Below are positions 9,811 to 18,436 of a stretch of 64,000 bases of DNA, piece after piece. Under the pieces are notes generated by a model. That model was not told the DNA's origin. It made no database searches and worked only from the letters and a program-made list of their open reading frames with translations. The stretch comes from Nitrospirota bacterium (GTDB lineage: Bacteria > Nitrospirota > Thermodesulfovibrionia > UBA6902). Position numbers and translations under genes: made by a program. Location: the NCBI GenBank assembly GCA_016234115.1, contig JACRHD010000018.1, positions 102,528 to 166,527 of the forward strand, read 5' to 3'. Within the stretch, counting starts at the first letter, position 1. Each line of letters starts with the position of its first letter.

Positions 9811-10800
9811 ATGGAAAAACGCATCTCCCTCGTTATCCCTAATTACAACAGGGCCGCCACTATCGGAAAGTGCCTCAAGGCGGCATTTTCTTCAAGGTAT
9901 GACAATTTCGAGGTCATTGTTGTCGACGATAATTCGGATGACGACTCCGTCAGGGTCATCGGGGGGTTCCCGTGCAAGTTGATCACCCTTGAGAGCCGTT
10001 CAGGGACTTCGAGGGCAAGGAACATCGGCGCGCAGAACAGCAGCGGAGAGTATATTTTCTTTACCGACTCCGATTGTCTCCTGCTTCCGGATACGCTGTC
10101 GGTTGTAAATAAAAAACTCTCTGAAACAGGCGAAAACACCGTCCTCGGAGGCACATATACGAAGATGTCCTACGACAGGAATTTCTTCAGCGCCTTTCAG
10201 TCCGCGTTTGTCCACTACTCGGAAACCAAAAACGCGGAAAACCCGGACTACATAGCCGCGCACGCCATGATTATGTCCGGAACGACCTTTAACAAAAGCG
10301 GCGGATTCCCGGAGGATTTCATGCCGATACTGGAAGATGTTGAATTCAGCCACAGATTAAGGCGTTCGTGCGCCAGGCTCATCATGTGCCCGGAAATACA
10401 GGTCCGTCACATCTTCAATTTCAACCTCAAGCGCTCCCTCTTCAATGCCTACCGGAAGACCACTTACTGGTGCACTTATTCATTAGGGAACAGGGACATA
10501 CTGACCGATTCCGGCTCATCTTCCACGGAGCTCAAGATCAATGTCGCTTCATTTTTCCTGGGCCTTTGCATTATTTCGCTGTGGTCGCTTACCGGAACGA
10601 CGGCCCTTCTGTATGCCGTCCCCCTGATCTTTTTTTCCAATGCCGTGGTGAGCAGAAACCAGATAAGGCTGTTTTACAGGACAGGAGGTCTTCTGTTTGC
10701 CGCATCCGCTTTTTGTTATTACGCATTTCTGTATCCGCTTCCGATAGGGCTGGGAGCGGCAACAGGCCTTATACGCCATCTCCTGAAGGGGAGGAAATAG
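9811..10800 (+). CDS. Family 2 glycosyltransferase with C-terminal membrane segments
   Basis: A 329-residue GT-A fold enzyme. It has the N-terminal SLVIPNYNRAATIGKCL strand, DDNSDD around residues 39-44, and the metal/nucleotide DSD motif at 86-88. Two hydrophobic stretches (about 243-275 and 285-315) suggest membrane anchoring. The acceptor is unknown. The stop is directly followed by the start of a radical SAM gene (1-nt gap), so the two are probably co-translated. It is preceded by a GAACGGTTT array (9760-9786). Confidence 0.85.
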   Translation: MEKRISLVIPNYNRAATIGKCLKAAFSSRYDNFEVIVVDDNSDDDSVRVIGGFPCKLITLESRSGTSRARNIGAQNSSGEYIFFTDSDCLLLPDTLSVVNKKLSETGENTVLGGTYTKMSYDRNFFSAFQSAFVHYSETKNAENPDYIAAHAMIMSGTTFNKSGGFPEDFMPILEDVEFSHRLRRSCARLIMCPEIQVRHIFNFNLKRSLFNAYRKTTYWCTYSLGNRDILTDSGSSSTELKINVASFFLGLCIISLWSLTGTTALLYAVPLIFFSNAVVSRNQIRLFYRTGGLLFAASAFCYYAFLYPLPIGLGAATGLIRHLLKGRK

Positions 10801-10801
10801 T

Positions 10802-11935
10802 ATGTCATACTCTCCATTTCGCCACATGGGCTCCGTATTGCTGAAGCAGCGTCCCATCCACCTTACCGTATTCCTTACCCGAAGGTGCAATCTCAGATGT
10901 CCTTTCTGCTTCTATATAGTTGATGAAAAAAATCCCGCGTTGACAAAGGGGGATAAAGGGGGATTTTCAGATGAGACCCATTCCGAATTGTCTCTTGCTG
11001 AAATAGAGAAAATATCTTACTCCCTGGGGGACCTCCTCTGGCTCGCATTCTCCGGGGGCGAAATATTCCTGCGGGAGGACATTGTCGAGATAACAAAGTT
11101 ATTCTATGAAAGAAACAGGCCCGCGATAATCCTTTTTCCCACAAACGGACTGATGACCGATGTAATAAGAGAAAAGATCGAGGCGGTGTTGACCCACTGC
11201 AGGAAGAGCACCATAGCGGTAAAGCTTTCCATGGAGGGACTGGAAGACCTGCATGACTCAATCAGGGGGGGCAGGGGCAGTTTTCAGAAGACGATGAACA
11301 CATACAGGGCGCTCGGAGGACTGCTTGACAGATTTCCGAATTTTGAACTCGGCGTAAACACGGTATTTTCTTCCGCAAACCAGGGGCATATGAAAGAGCT
11401 GACGGAGTTCATAAACGGACTGCAAAATATAAAGACCCATACCATATCGCTGATAAGGGGCAGCGTCAATGATGAAAGACTGAAGGCTGTTGACGCTGAA
11501 AAATACCATGATACCGTTTCAGGCATGGCGGCGAATCTGGCGCGGAAGAAAGCGGCCGTCTACCGGTTTAAGGGAGCGAGACTCAAGGCGGCCCAGGACA
11601 TCCTGCAGAGACGGCTGATCCACGAGACCCTGGTCCGGAAGAGGCGCATGATCTCCTGCTACGCCGGGAGGCTGAACCTTGTCCTGACCGAGACGGGAGA
11701 CGTCTTCCCCTGCGAATCCTTTTCCATGAAAATGGGGAATGTCAGGGACTGCGGCTATGACCTTGGAAACATATTGAAGACCGGCAGGGCGAGGGATATC
11801 CTGCTCTCGATACGGAAGAAGAAGTGTTTCTGCACGCATGAGTGCTACTTTATGACCAATATATTTTTCAATCCTTTAATGTATCCGGCGTTATTGAAGG
11901 AATACGTGAAATTGTGCGCGTCAGGGGAGGGTTAA
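10802..11935 (+). CDS. Radical SAM/SPASM-like protein paired with a glycosyltransferase
   Basis: A 377-residue radical SAM protein with the 4Fe-4S motif CNLRCPFC (Cys 29, 33, 36) in an FLTRRC context. A C-terminal Cys-rich region (CYAGRLNL, FPCESF, CFCTHEC) resembles a SPASM/twitch cluster domain. Residues about 44-55 (NPALTKGDKGGF) are an in-frame copy of the dispersed CCCCCTTTGTCAA repeat, placed just after the cluster motif. The substrate is not evident and no small precursor peptide was found alongside. It follows the glycosyltransferase by 1 nt, suggesting a shared surface-glycan or peptide-modification task. Confidence 0.85.
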   Translation: MSYSPFRHMGSVLLKQRPIHLTVFLTRRCNLRCPFCFYIVDEKNPALTKGDKGGFSDETHSELSLAEIEKISYSLGDLLWLAFSGGEIFLREDIVEITKLFYERNRPAIILFPTNGLMTDVIREKIEAVLTHCRKSTIAVKLSMEGLEDLHDSIRGGRGSFQKTMNTYRALGGLLDRFPNFELGVNTVFSSANQGHMKELTEFINGLQNIKTHTISLIRGSVNDERLKAVDAEKYHDTVSGMAANLARKKAAVYRFKGARLKAAQDILQRRLIHETLVRKRRMISCYAGRLNLVLTETGDVFPCESFSMKMGNVRDCGYDLGNILKTGRARDILLSIRKKKCFCTHECYFMTNIFFNPLMYPALLKEYVKLCASGEG

Positions 11936-12016
11936 GGTATGGGATTGACTTGCCGTATAAGTTAAATTAAATTGCAGTAAATTGCAAACAACAAATGAAA
12001 AGATTATCATATTGAA

Positions 12017-13399
12017 ATGGATTTGAACGTAGTTATTCTCGCGGCGGGACGCGGCAAGAGGATGAATTCCCAAACCCCTAAAGTGCTTCATCAGGTCCTG
12101 GGAAGGCCCATGCTCCGGTATGCAATTGACGCCGTCAAGCCGCTGCGGCCCCGCAAGACCGTGGTGGTGATCGGAAACGGCGCTGATTTGGTGAAAAAAA
12201 ATATGGCCGGCGAGGACCATATCTCTTTTGTCGTTCAGGAGAGACTGCTGGGAACGGGGCACGCCCTTGCCATCGCGAAAAAGGAATTCAAAAGCGGCAG
12301 GGTGCTCGTACTCAACGGCGATTGTCCCCTTATTGCCTCAGGCACTCTGAAGATGCTTTCAGCAAGACACAATCGCAACAGAAATGCGCTGTCTTTTCTT
12401 TCTTTTACGGATGATTCGATATCAGGCTATGGAAGGATCTTCCGCGATGAAAGGGGCAGGGTCGCCGGCATAGTGGAGGACAAGCACGCGACCCCTGACG
12501 AAAGAAAGAAGTTTAAAGAGTTGAACGGCGGCGTCTACCTGCTCGAAGAAGAAGTACTCGGATATCTCGAAAAGATCAGGAAAAATAAATCCTCCGGCGA
12601 ATATTATCTCACGGACATTGTCAAGATGGCCGCCGGCAGCGGAAAGAAGGTGGAGGCTTATACTTGTCCTGCTGAGGAAATCCGCGGGGTAAACGACAGA
12701 GAAGAATTATTCGGGGTCTCTGAAATCCTGAAACGCCGGATTACGAGAAAATGGATGCAGAAGGGGGTAACGTTCATAGACCCTCAAACATCCTTTGTGG
12801 GCCCGCTCGTCCATATAGGGAAGGACACCATTGTTTATCCGAATACGTATCTTGAGGGCAGGACGAGGATAGGGAAGAACTGCGTTATATATCCGGGCTC
12901 GAGAATATATGAAAGCGTACTCGGCGACGGCATTGTCATCAAGGACAATACCGTAATAGAGGAAAGCAGGATCGGGGACGGCAGCGCGATAGGGCCTTTC
13001 GCTCACCTGAGGCCCCGCAGCATAATCGGCCGCTCCGTAAAGATAGGGAACTTTGTGGAAACAAAAAAGACCTTCATCAGCGACGGCACCAAGGCCTCGC
13101 ACCTGACATATCTGGGTGACGCTGTTATAGGGAAGAATGTAAATATCGGGGCCGGCACCATCACATGCAATTACGATGGAAAAAACAAATTCAGTACGGT
13201 CATCGAATCGGACGTGTTTATCGGAAGCGACTCGCAGCTTGTCGCCCCCGTCAAAGTCGGCAAAGGCGCATATGTGGCCGCCGGGGCGACAGTGACCAGG
13301 GACGTGCCCTCAGGCGACCTGGCCATCAGCAGGGCAAGACAGCAGAATTTAAAAGGCTGGGCGAAGAAGAGAAGAGAAGAGTCAAGAGTTAAGAGTTAA
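12017..13399 (+). CDS. glmU: Bifunctional UDP-N-acetylglucosamine pyrophosphorylase/GlcN-1-P acetyltransferase GlmU
   Basis: Makes UDP-GlcNAc for peptidoglycan and glycan synthesis. The 460-residue protein has an N-terminal nucleotidyltransferase domain with LAAGRGKRM (8-16). The C-terminal left-handed beta-helix of hexapeptide repeats (about 250-440) contains NIGAGTITCNYDG, the acetyltransferase signature. The last residues are encoded by a GAGTTAAGAGT array (REESRVKS). It forms an amino-sugar pair with the downstream glmS. Confidence 0.97.
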   Translation: MDLNVVILAAGRGKRMNSQTPKVLHQVLGRPMLRYAIDAVKPLRPRKTVVVIGNGADLVKKNMAGEDHISFVVQERLLGTGHALAIAKKEFKSGRVLVLNGDCPLIASGTLKMLSARHNRNRNALSFLSFTDDSISGYGRIFRDERGRVAGIVEDKHATPDERKKFKELNGGVYLLEEEVLGYLEKIRKNKSSGEYYLTDIVKMAAGSGKKVEAYTCPAEEIRGVNDREELFGVSEILKRRITRKWMQKGVTFIDPQTSFVGPLVHIGKDTIVYPNTYLEGRTRIGKNCVIYPGSRIYESVLGDGIVIKDNTVIEESRIGDGSAIGPFAHLRPRSIIGRSVKIGNFVETKKTFISDGTKASHLTYLGDAVIGKNVNIGAGTITCNYDGKNKFSTVIESDVFIGSDSQLVAPVKVGKGAYVAAGATVTRDVPSGDLAISRARQQNLKGWAKKRREESRVKS

Positions 13400-13434
13400 G
13401 TAGGGGCGGGTTTCAACCCCGCCCGTACACATGG
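13376..13434. repeat. GAGTTAA heptamer array and REP-like palindrome after glmU
   Basis: GAGTCAAGAGTTAAGAGTT (three 7-nt units) covers the glmU 3' end. It is immediately followed by GTAGGGGCGGGTTTCAACCC / GCCCGTAC, a palindrome of the 5667/8354 family. Confidence 0.85.
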
Positions 13435-13522
13435 CAAGGCGGCGCCTCGCCCTTTTGGGAAGTAAATAGTGAAAGGAGTAAAGCCGGCAGCGAAAAGAGT
13501 AAGCAGAGAATGTGTTTCGCTT

Positions 13523-13560
13523 TTTTGCTTAACGCTTAGCGCTCAACGCTTAACGCTTTT
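13523..13560. repeat. AACGCTT heptamer array abutting the glmS start
   Basis: Tandem CTTAACG/CTTAGCG/CTCAACG/CTTAACG units run right up to the glmS ATG at 13561, leaving no recognisable Shine-Dalgarno sequence. A related array lies at 20541-20640. Confidence 0.85.
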
Positions 13561-15393
13561 ATGTGTGGAATAATCGGTTATATCGGAAAAAGAAATGCCA
13601 TCCCCGTTCTCATCAACGGTCTGAAGCGGCTTGAGTACAGGGGATATGACTCCGCGGGGATAGCGTTTTTCAGCGGGAATAAAATTTCCGTCAGACGCTG
13701 CGCGGGAAAGATAAAGGACCTCGAGAGCGCCATAAAGGGGGAAAAGCTCAGGAGTGTCGCCGGGTTGGGACACACGAGATGGGCGACCCACGGCAGACCT
13801 TCTGAAGATAACGCGCACCCTCACAGGGCAGGCGGAACAGTCCTGGTGCACAACGGGATCATAGAGAACTATTTTGAGCTTAAAGAGGACCTGCGGAAAA
13901 AGGGGCACGTCTTTAAATCGGAGACCGATACGGAGGTGATCTCGCATCTTATCCACAGCTTTTTGCAGAAGGGACTTTCCTTTGAAGACGCTATGCGCGA
14001 GGCATTGAAACTCCTGGAAGGGTCCTACGCAATCGGGGTCATCAATGAGAAAGAACCGGGCAGGATGTTAGCCGTAAAGAAAGACAGCCCCCTTGTCTTG
14101 GGACTTGGCGACGGGGAATTTTTTATCGCCTCCGACATACCGGCGTTTCTGAAATATACGAGGGACGTAATAATCCTTGAAAACAACGAGCTCGTATCCA
14201 TCACCAATAAGGGCGTATCTATTTCCGCGCTGAACACCGGGAAACCGGTCAGGAGGGAAGCAACCAGGATAACCTGGAGTCCGACCATGGCCGAAAAAGG
14301 CGGCTACAGGCATTTCATGCTCAAGGAGATATACGAGCAGCCGAGGGCGGTCGCGGACACGATCAGAGGCAGGGTCTTCCCTGAAAGAGGGGAAGTCAAT
14401 CTCGAGGAATTTTCTCTCCGGGAGAGCGATCTGAGGAAAATAGGCAAAGTGTTCCTCATCGCCTGCGGCACGTCCTGGCACGCGGCCCTTGTGGGAAAAT
14501 ATATGATCGAAGATATGGCAAGAGTGCCGTGCGAAGTTGATATCGCTTCGGAATTCCGGTACAGGAAACCGATTGTTCCTAAGGACAGTTTTGTTATCGT
14601 CATTACCCAGTCGGGAGAGACCGCCGATACGATAGCGGCCCAGAGAGAGGCCCGGAAGCTCGGGGCCAGGGTCCTGACTATCTGTAATGTTGTCGGCAGC
14701 ACATCCTCACGGGAGGCGGACAGCGTCTTCTATACCCACTCGGGACCCGAGATCGGAGTTGCGTCGACCAAGGCGTTTACCACCCAGCTTATCGGGCTTT
14801 ACCTTTTTTCAATTGCGCTTGCAAAGGCAAAAGGCGGGATCGCGTCGGGACAGATAAAGGAATTGTTCAGCGAACTGCTTCAGTTGCCCGAGAAGATAAA
14901 GAAGGCCCTCCAGATCAATGACCAGGTTTTAAAGATAGCAAAGAAATTCTGTTACACAAGGGACTTCCTTTATCTCGGCAGAGGCATAAATTATCCCATA
15001 GCCCTTGAAGGGGCGCTGAAATTGAAGGAGATATCCTACATCCACGCGGAGGGGTATCCTGCCGGCGAGATGAAACACGGTCCCATAGCCCTGATCGACA
15101 ACAGCATGCCGGTGCTCGCGCTGGCCCCGGACGATCAGGTCCTCGAGAAGATCCTTTCCAATATGGAGGAAGTAAACAGCCGGGGCGGCAAAGTCATAGC
15201 AGTCACGACGGAGGGGGTAAAAAAAGTATTTGCACATGCCTCGGATATCCTTTTTATGCCGAAAACCAATTCCTATCTCACGCCCGTGATCTTTGCAATT
15301 CCCATGCACCTGCTGGCTTACCATATGGCGGTATTGAAGAAATGCAATGTCGACCAGCCGAGAAATCTTGCCAAAAGCGTTACCGTAGAGTAA
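13561..15393 (+). CDS. glmS: Glutamine-fructose-6-phosphate aminotransferase (isomerizing)
   Basis: Forms glucosamine-6-phosphate from fructose-6-P and glutamine. The 610-residue protein has the N-terminal glutaminase nucleophile Cys2 (MCGIIGYIG), which requires Met removal and fixes the start at 13561. Two SIS sugar-isomerase domains follow (TQSGETADT; SYIHAEGYPAGEMKHGPIAL), and the C-terminus ends AKSVTVE as usual. No glmS ribozyme was seen. The upstream heptamer array replaces the expected ribosome-binding site. Confidence 0.98.
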   Translation: MCGIIGYIGKRNAIPVLINGLKRLEYRGYDSAGIAFFSGNKISVRRCAGKIKDLESAIKGEKLRSVAGLGHTRWATHGRPSEDNAHPHRAGGTVLVHNGIIENYFELKEDLRKKGHVFKSETDTEVISHLIHSFLQKGLSFEDAMREALKLLEGSYAIGVINEKEPGRMLAVKKDSPLVLGLGDGEFFIASDIPAFLKYTRDVIILENNELVSITNKGVSISALNTGKPVRREATRITWSPTMAEKGGYRHFMLKEIYEQPRAVADTIRGRVFPERGEVNLEEFSLRESDLRKIGKVFLIACGTSWHAALVGKYMIEDMARVPCEVDIASEFRYRKPIVPKDSFVIVITQSGETADTIAAQREARKLGARVLTICNVVGSTSSREADSVFYTHSGPEIGVASTKAFTTQLIGLYLFSIALAKAKGGIASGQIKELFSELLQLPEKIKKALQINDQVLKIAKKFCYTRDFLYLGRGINYPIALEGALKLKEISYIHAEGYPAGEMKHGPIALIDNSMPVLALAPDDQVLEKILSNMEEVNSRGGKVIAVTTEGVKKVFAHASDILFMPKTNSYLTPVIFAIPMHLLAYHMAVLKKCNVDQPRNLAKSVTVE

Positions 15394-15533
15394 CTATTAA
15401 TATTATCTATCCCATCATAAGCAGGTAACAATTTTATTCCTCATCTGCTATAATTATATAGAATCATCTGTGAACGCTTAGTAAATAATTCCTTCAAGTC
15501 GTATACCAAAATATTCCATACTTTGGGAGACAA

Positions 15534-17642
15534 ATGACGAAGCAGACGCTACTGAATGACCTGAATCTTCAACAAAAAGAAGCGGTAACCCATGGAAGCG
15601 GCCCTCTCCTTGTCCTTGCGGGGGCCGGGAGCGGAAAAACAAAGGTAATTACACATCGGTTCGCCTACCTCAGCGGCATCCACAAGGTTCCTCCCTCATC
15701 GATTATGGCAATAACATTTACAAATAAGGCTGCCGAAGAAATGAAGGAGAGGCTCGAGAGCTTTACCGGCAAAAGCGCAAATGGTTTATGGATCGGCACA
15801 TTTCATTCCCTGTCGGCAAAAATACTGAGAAGAGACATAGGGCATATCGGGCTGCGGAATGATTTTTGCATATATGACGAGGACGACTCCGGCAACCTTG
15901 TCCGCTCTATTTTGAAGGAGTTCAAAATCCATGAAGCGCTTTACAAGGGCATTTTGTCGAAGATATCTTCTCTCAAGGCCTCGCTTACCGGCCCGGAAGA
16001 ACTCCTTGCCAACGAAGACAGCTACGGCTTTGATGAAAAATTCGCGCGGGTCTATGTCAGGTACCAGGACGACCTCAGGAGAAATAACGCCCTGGACTTT
16101 GACGATCTCAGTATGTGCGCAGTCAGACTGTTTGACAGGCACCCGTCTGTGCTGAAAAGGTATCAGGCTGAATTCTCGCACCTCATGATAGACGAATTTC
16201 AGGACACGAACGCGGCCCAGTACAATCTCGCGAGACTTCTCGCCGCAAAGCACAAGAACATCTGCGCGGTCGGAGACGACGACCAGAGCATCTATAAATT
16301 CAGGGGCGCTGAAGTAAAGAACATGCACAGCTTCAAAAAAGATTTTTCAAAAGCAAAAGTCATACACCTTGAACAAAATTACAGGTCAACCCGTAATATA
16401 CTGAATATTGCCGGCAACGTGATTGAAAAAAACCCTTCAAGACTCCCCAAGAAGCTCTGGACGGAGAGGGGAGAAGGGGACAAAGTGTATTACTGCATCG
16501 CGGGCAACGAGCTTGAAGAGGCAAAATACATAGCGCGTCTCATCAAGGAGCTTTATCTCAAAGGCAAGCATTCTTACAGGGACATTGCCGTGCTCTACAG
16601 GATAAGCCAGCAGTCGCGGGCGCTGGAAGAGGCCTTGCGGGAGAACGGACAGCCGTACCGCATATTCGGAGGCATCAGCTTTTATCAAAGAAGGGAGATA
16701 AAAGATATCGTTTCTTACCTGAAAGTTATTGCCAACCCGGATGACACGGTCAGCCTTAAAAGGATCGTCAACTGCCCCCCGAGACAGATCGGCGCTGCGA
16801 CCATCGCAAGGATAGAGAATGAGTCCCGAAGGAGGGAGGAAGGTCTTTACCGGACGATGAAATATATACTGAAAAGCAACTCGCACACGACCGCGCTGAA
16901 GGATAAAATCAGCGAATTCGTGAATATAATGGAGGGGCTGATCGCCAACAGGAATATTCCACTGCATGAACTTATAGCGCTGGTTTGCTCTCAGACAGGT
17001 TACCTTGCGTGGGTCGGGGAGGAGAAGGCCGGCTATGTCTCGGACCTCATCACTATTGCCGAGGGCAAAGACCTTGACGGTTTTGTCGACCACGCTTCCC
17101 TGCACAGCGGGCTGGATGAAGCTCACACAGATGACGCAGTGTCCCTTCTGACCCTGCACAGCGCCAAAGGACTTGAATTCCCGGTAGTCTTCATTGCAGG
17201 GTTTGAGGACGGGCTCCTGCCGCACTTTCACGCGGTAAAGGACACTGAAGAGCTTGCTGAAGAAAGAAGGCTCTTCTATGTCGGGGTCACGAGGGCGCAG
17301 GACATGCTCGTTCTTACCGGGGCCAAAAAGAGGAGATTATATACCTCTTTGCAGGAGCAGCAGCCTTCGCGCTTTCTTGCGGACATCCCCGGAACGTGTT
17401 ACTGCCGTATTGAAAAGAGGCCGAAGACGGACAAGATCGCGTTTCAGGCCGTAAAGCTCTCCGGCAATATTTTGAATACATCCCCCTTTGCGACAGGCTC
17501 CAGGGTAAAGCACCCGAAGTGGGGGATAGGCGTTGTGAGGGACAGTTACGGAGAGACGGACGACGTTAAAGTCATGGTCAACTTCCCGTCTGTCGGCATA
17601 AAGAGACTTTCCCTGAAATTCGCCAACCTCGAGAAGATCTGA
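15534..17642 (+). CDS. UvrD/PcrA/Rep-family ATP-dependent DNA helicase
   Basis: An SF1A 3'-5' helicase of 702 residues. Walker A is GAGSGKTK (30-37), motif Ia is AITFTNKAAEEM, motif II is DEFQDTN, motif III is GDDDQSIYKFRGA, and motif V is TLHSAKGLEFPVVF with the VGVTRAQ motif VI. The C-terminal segment (about 655-702, KHPKWGIGVV) is the PcrA/UvrD tail that interacts with partners. A GGGAGA ribosome-binding site precedes ATG. Its stop overlaps the gatC start (ATGA). Confidence 0.93.
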   Translation: MTKQTLLNDLNLQQKEAVTHGSGPLLVLAGAGSGKTKVITHRFAYLSGIHKVPPSSIMAITFTNKAAEEMKERLESFTGKSANGLWIGTFHSLSAKILRRDIGHIGLRNDFCIYDEDDSGNLVRSILKEFKIHEALYKGILSKISSLKASLTGPEELLANEDSYGFDEKFARVYVRYQDDLRRNNALDFDDLSMCAVRLFDRHPSVLKRYQAEFSHLMIDEFQDTNAAQYNLARLLAAKHKNICAVGDDDQSIYKFRGAEVKNMHSFKKDFSKAKVIHLEQNYRSTRNILNIAGNVIEKNPSRLPKKLWTERGEGDKVYYCIAGNELEEAKYIARLIKELYLKGKHSYRDIAVLYRISQQSRALEEALRENGQPYRIFGGISFYQRREIKDIVSYLKVIANPDDTVSLKRIVNCPPRQIGAATIARIENESRRREEGLYRTMKYILKSNSHTTALKDKISEFVNIMEGLIANRNIPLHELIALVCSQTGYLAWVGEEKAGYVSDLITIAEGKDLDGFVDHASLHSGLDEAHTDDAVSLLTLHSAKGLEFPVVFIAGFEDGLLPHFHAVKDTEELAEERRLFYVGVTRAQDMLVLTGAKKRRLYTSLQEQQPSRFLADIPGTCYCRIEKRPKTDKIAFQAVKLSGNILNTSPFATGSRVKHPKWGIGVVRDSYGETDDVKVMVNFPSVGIKRLSLKFANLEKI

Positions 17643-17914
17643 TGGATATTGAGCATATTTCCCTGCTCGCAAGACTCAGACTGACGGAAAAGGAGAAAGA
17701 GCTCTTCCCCGGACAGGTCGGCGACATCGTCGAGTATATAAACAAACTGAATGAGCTTGATACGTCCGACATCAAGCCCACCGCTCACGTCCTTCCCATA
17801 AAAAACGTCTTCAGGGAAGATGTGACGACCGCTTCTCTCCCCGGAGAAACGGCGCTCGGAAATGCCCCGGAAAAAGAAGGCAGTTTTTACAGGGTGCCGA
17901 AAATAATAGAATGA
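17642..17914 (+). CDS. gatC: Aspartyl/glutamyl-tRNA amidotransferase subunit C
   Basis: Small scaffold subunit of the GatCAB amidotransferase that converts Glu-tRNA(Gln) or Asp-tRNA(Asn). The protein is 90 residues: MDIEHISLLARLRLTEKEKE, a central NKLNELDTSDIKPTAH and the C-terminal FYRVPKIIE typical of the family. The ATGA overlap with the helicase gene indicates coupling. gatA and gatB are not in the window. Confidence 0.95.
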   Translation: MDIEHISLLARLRLTEKEKELFPGQVGDIVEYINKLNELDTSDIKPTAHVLPIKNVFREDVTTASLPGETALGNAPEKEGSFYRVPKIIE

Positions 17915-17915
17915 G

Positions 17916-17946
17916 TACGGGCGGGTTTAAAACCCGCCGTACATAG
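17916..17946. repeat. GTACGGGCGGGTTT palindrome between gatC and panD
   Basis: GTACGGGCGGGTTTAAAACCCGCCGTAC is one perfect-looking palindrome of the REP-like family, located in the short gatC-panD gap. Confidence 0.85.
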
Positions 17947-17960
17947 GCAAGAATTAAGAT

Positions 17961-18311
17961 ATGTTACGCTGCATGCTGAGGGCCAAAATACACAGGGCCA
18001 CCGTTACAGAGTCCGATATCACCTATGAAGGGAGTCTTACTCTGGATGAAGCGCTTATTGAAGCCGCAGGAATAAGGCCGTATGAGCAGATTGCGATCAG
18101 CAATCTGCATAACGGCGAGAGATTTGAGACGTATGTCATTCCAGGCAAGAGAGGCTCCGGAGTCGTCTGTCTTAACGGGCCGACAGCCAGAAAAGGCACT
18201 GTCGGCGACGTGGTAATAATCTTTTCGTACGGTTATTACACGGAAGAAGAGATCAAAGACCATACCCCTGTCATAATCAAAGTAGATGGAAAGAACAGGA
18301 TAATAAAGTAG
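17961..18311 (+). CDS. panD: Aspartate 1-decarboxylase
   Basis: Pyruvoyl-dependent enzyme making beta-alanine for pantothenate/CoA. The 116-residue proenzyme self-cleaves between Gly24 and Ser25 (TYEGSLT), giving the pyruvoyl group. The RKGTVGDVVIIFSYG segment is family-typical. It ends the plus-strand series; the gap to the convergent mqnE is about 125 nt without a recognised feature. Confidence 0.96.
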   Translation: MLRCMLRAKIHRATVTESDITYEGSLTLDEALIEAAGIRPYEQIAISNLHNGERFETYVIPGKRGSGVVCLNGPTARKGTVGDVVIIFSYGYYTEEEIKDHTPVIIKVDGKNRIIK

Positions 18312-18436
18312 CGCCTGTCCTCTGTTATGCCCTCCTTGCCGTCGCTCAACCCATTGAATCCTCAGGTACGAGCGTATAAAGCTCCCCCATCCCGTCTTAC
18401 CTTCACAGAGCGGAACAGAAAACATATAATAAGCAA

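Noticed and set aside
13400..13560. glmS ribozyme upstream of glmS
   Set aside because: No ribozyme core is recognisable; the region is a REP-like palindrome and a heptamer array.
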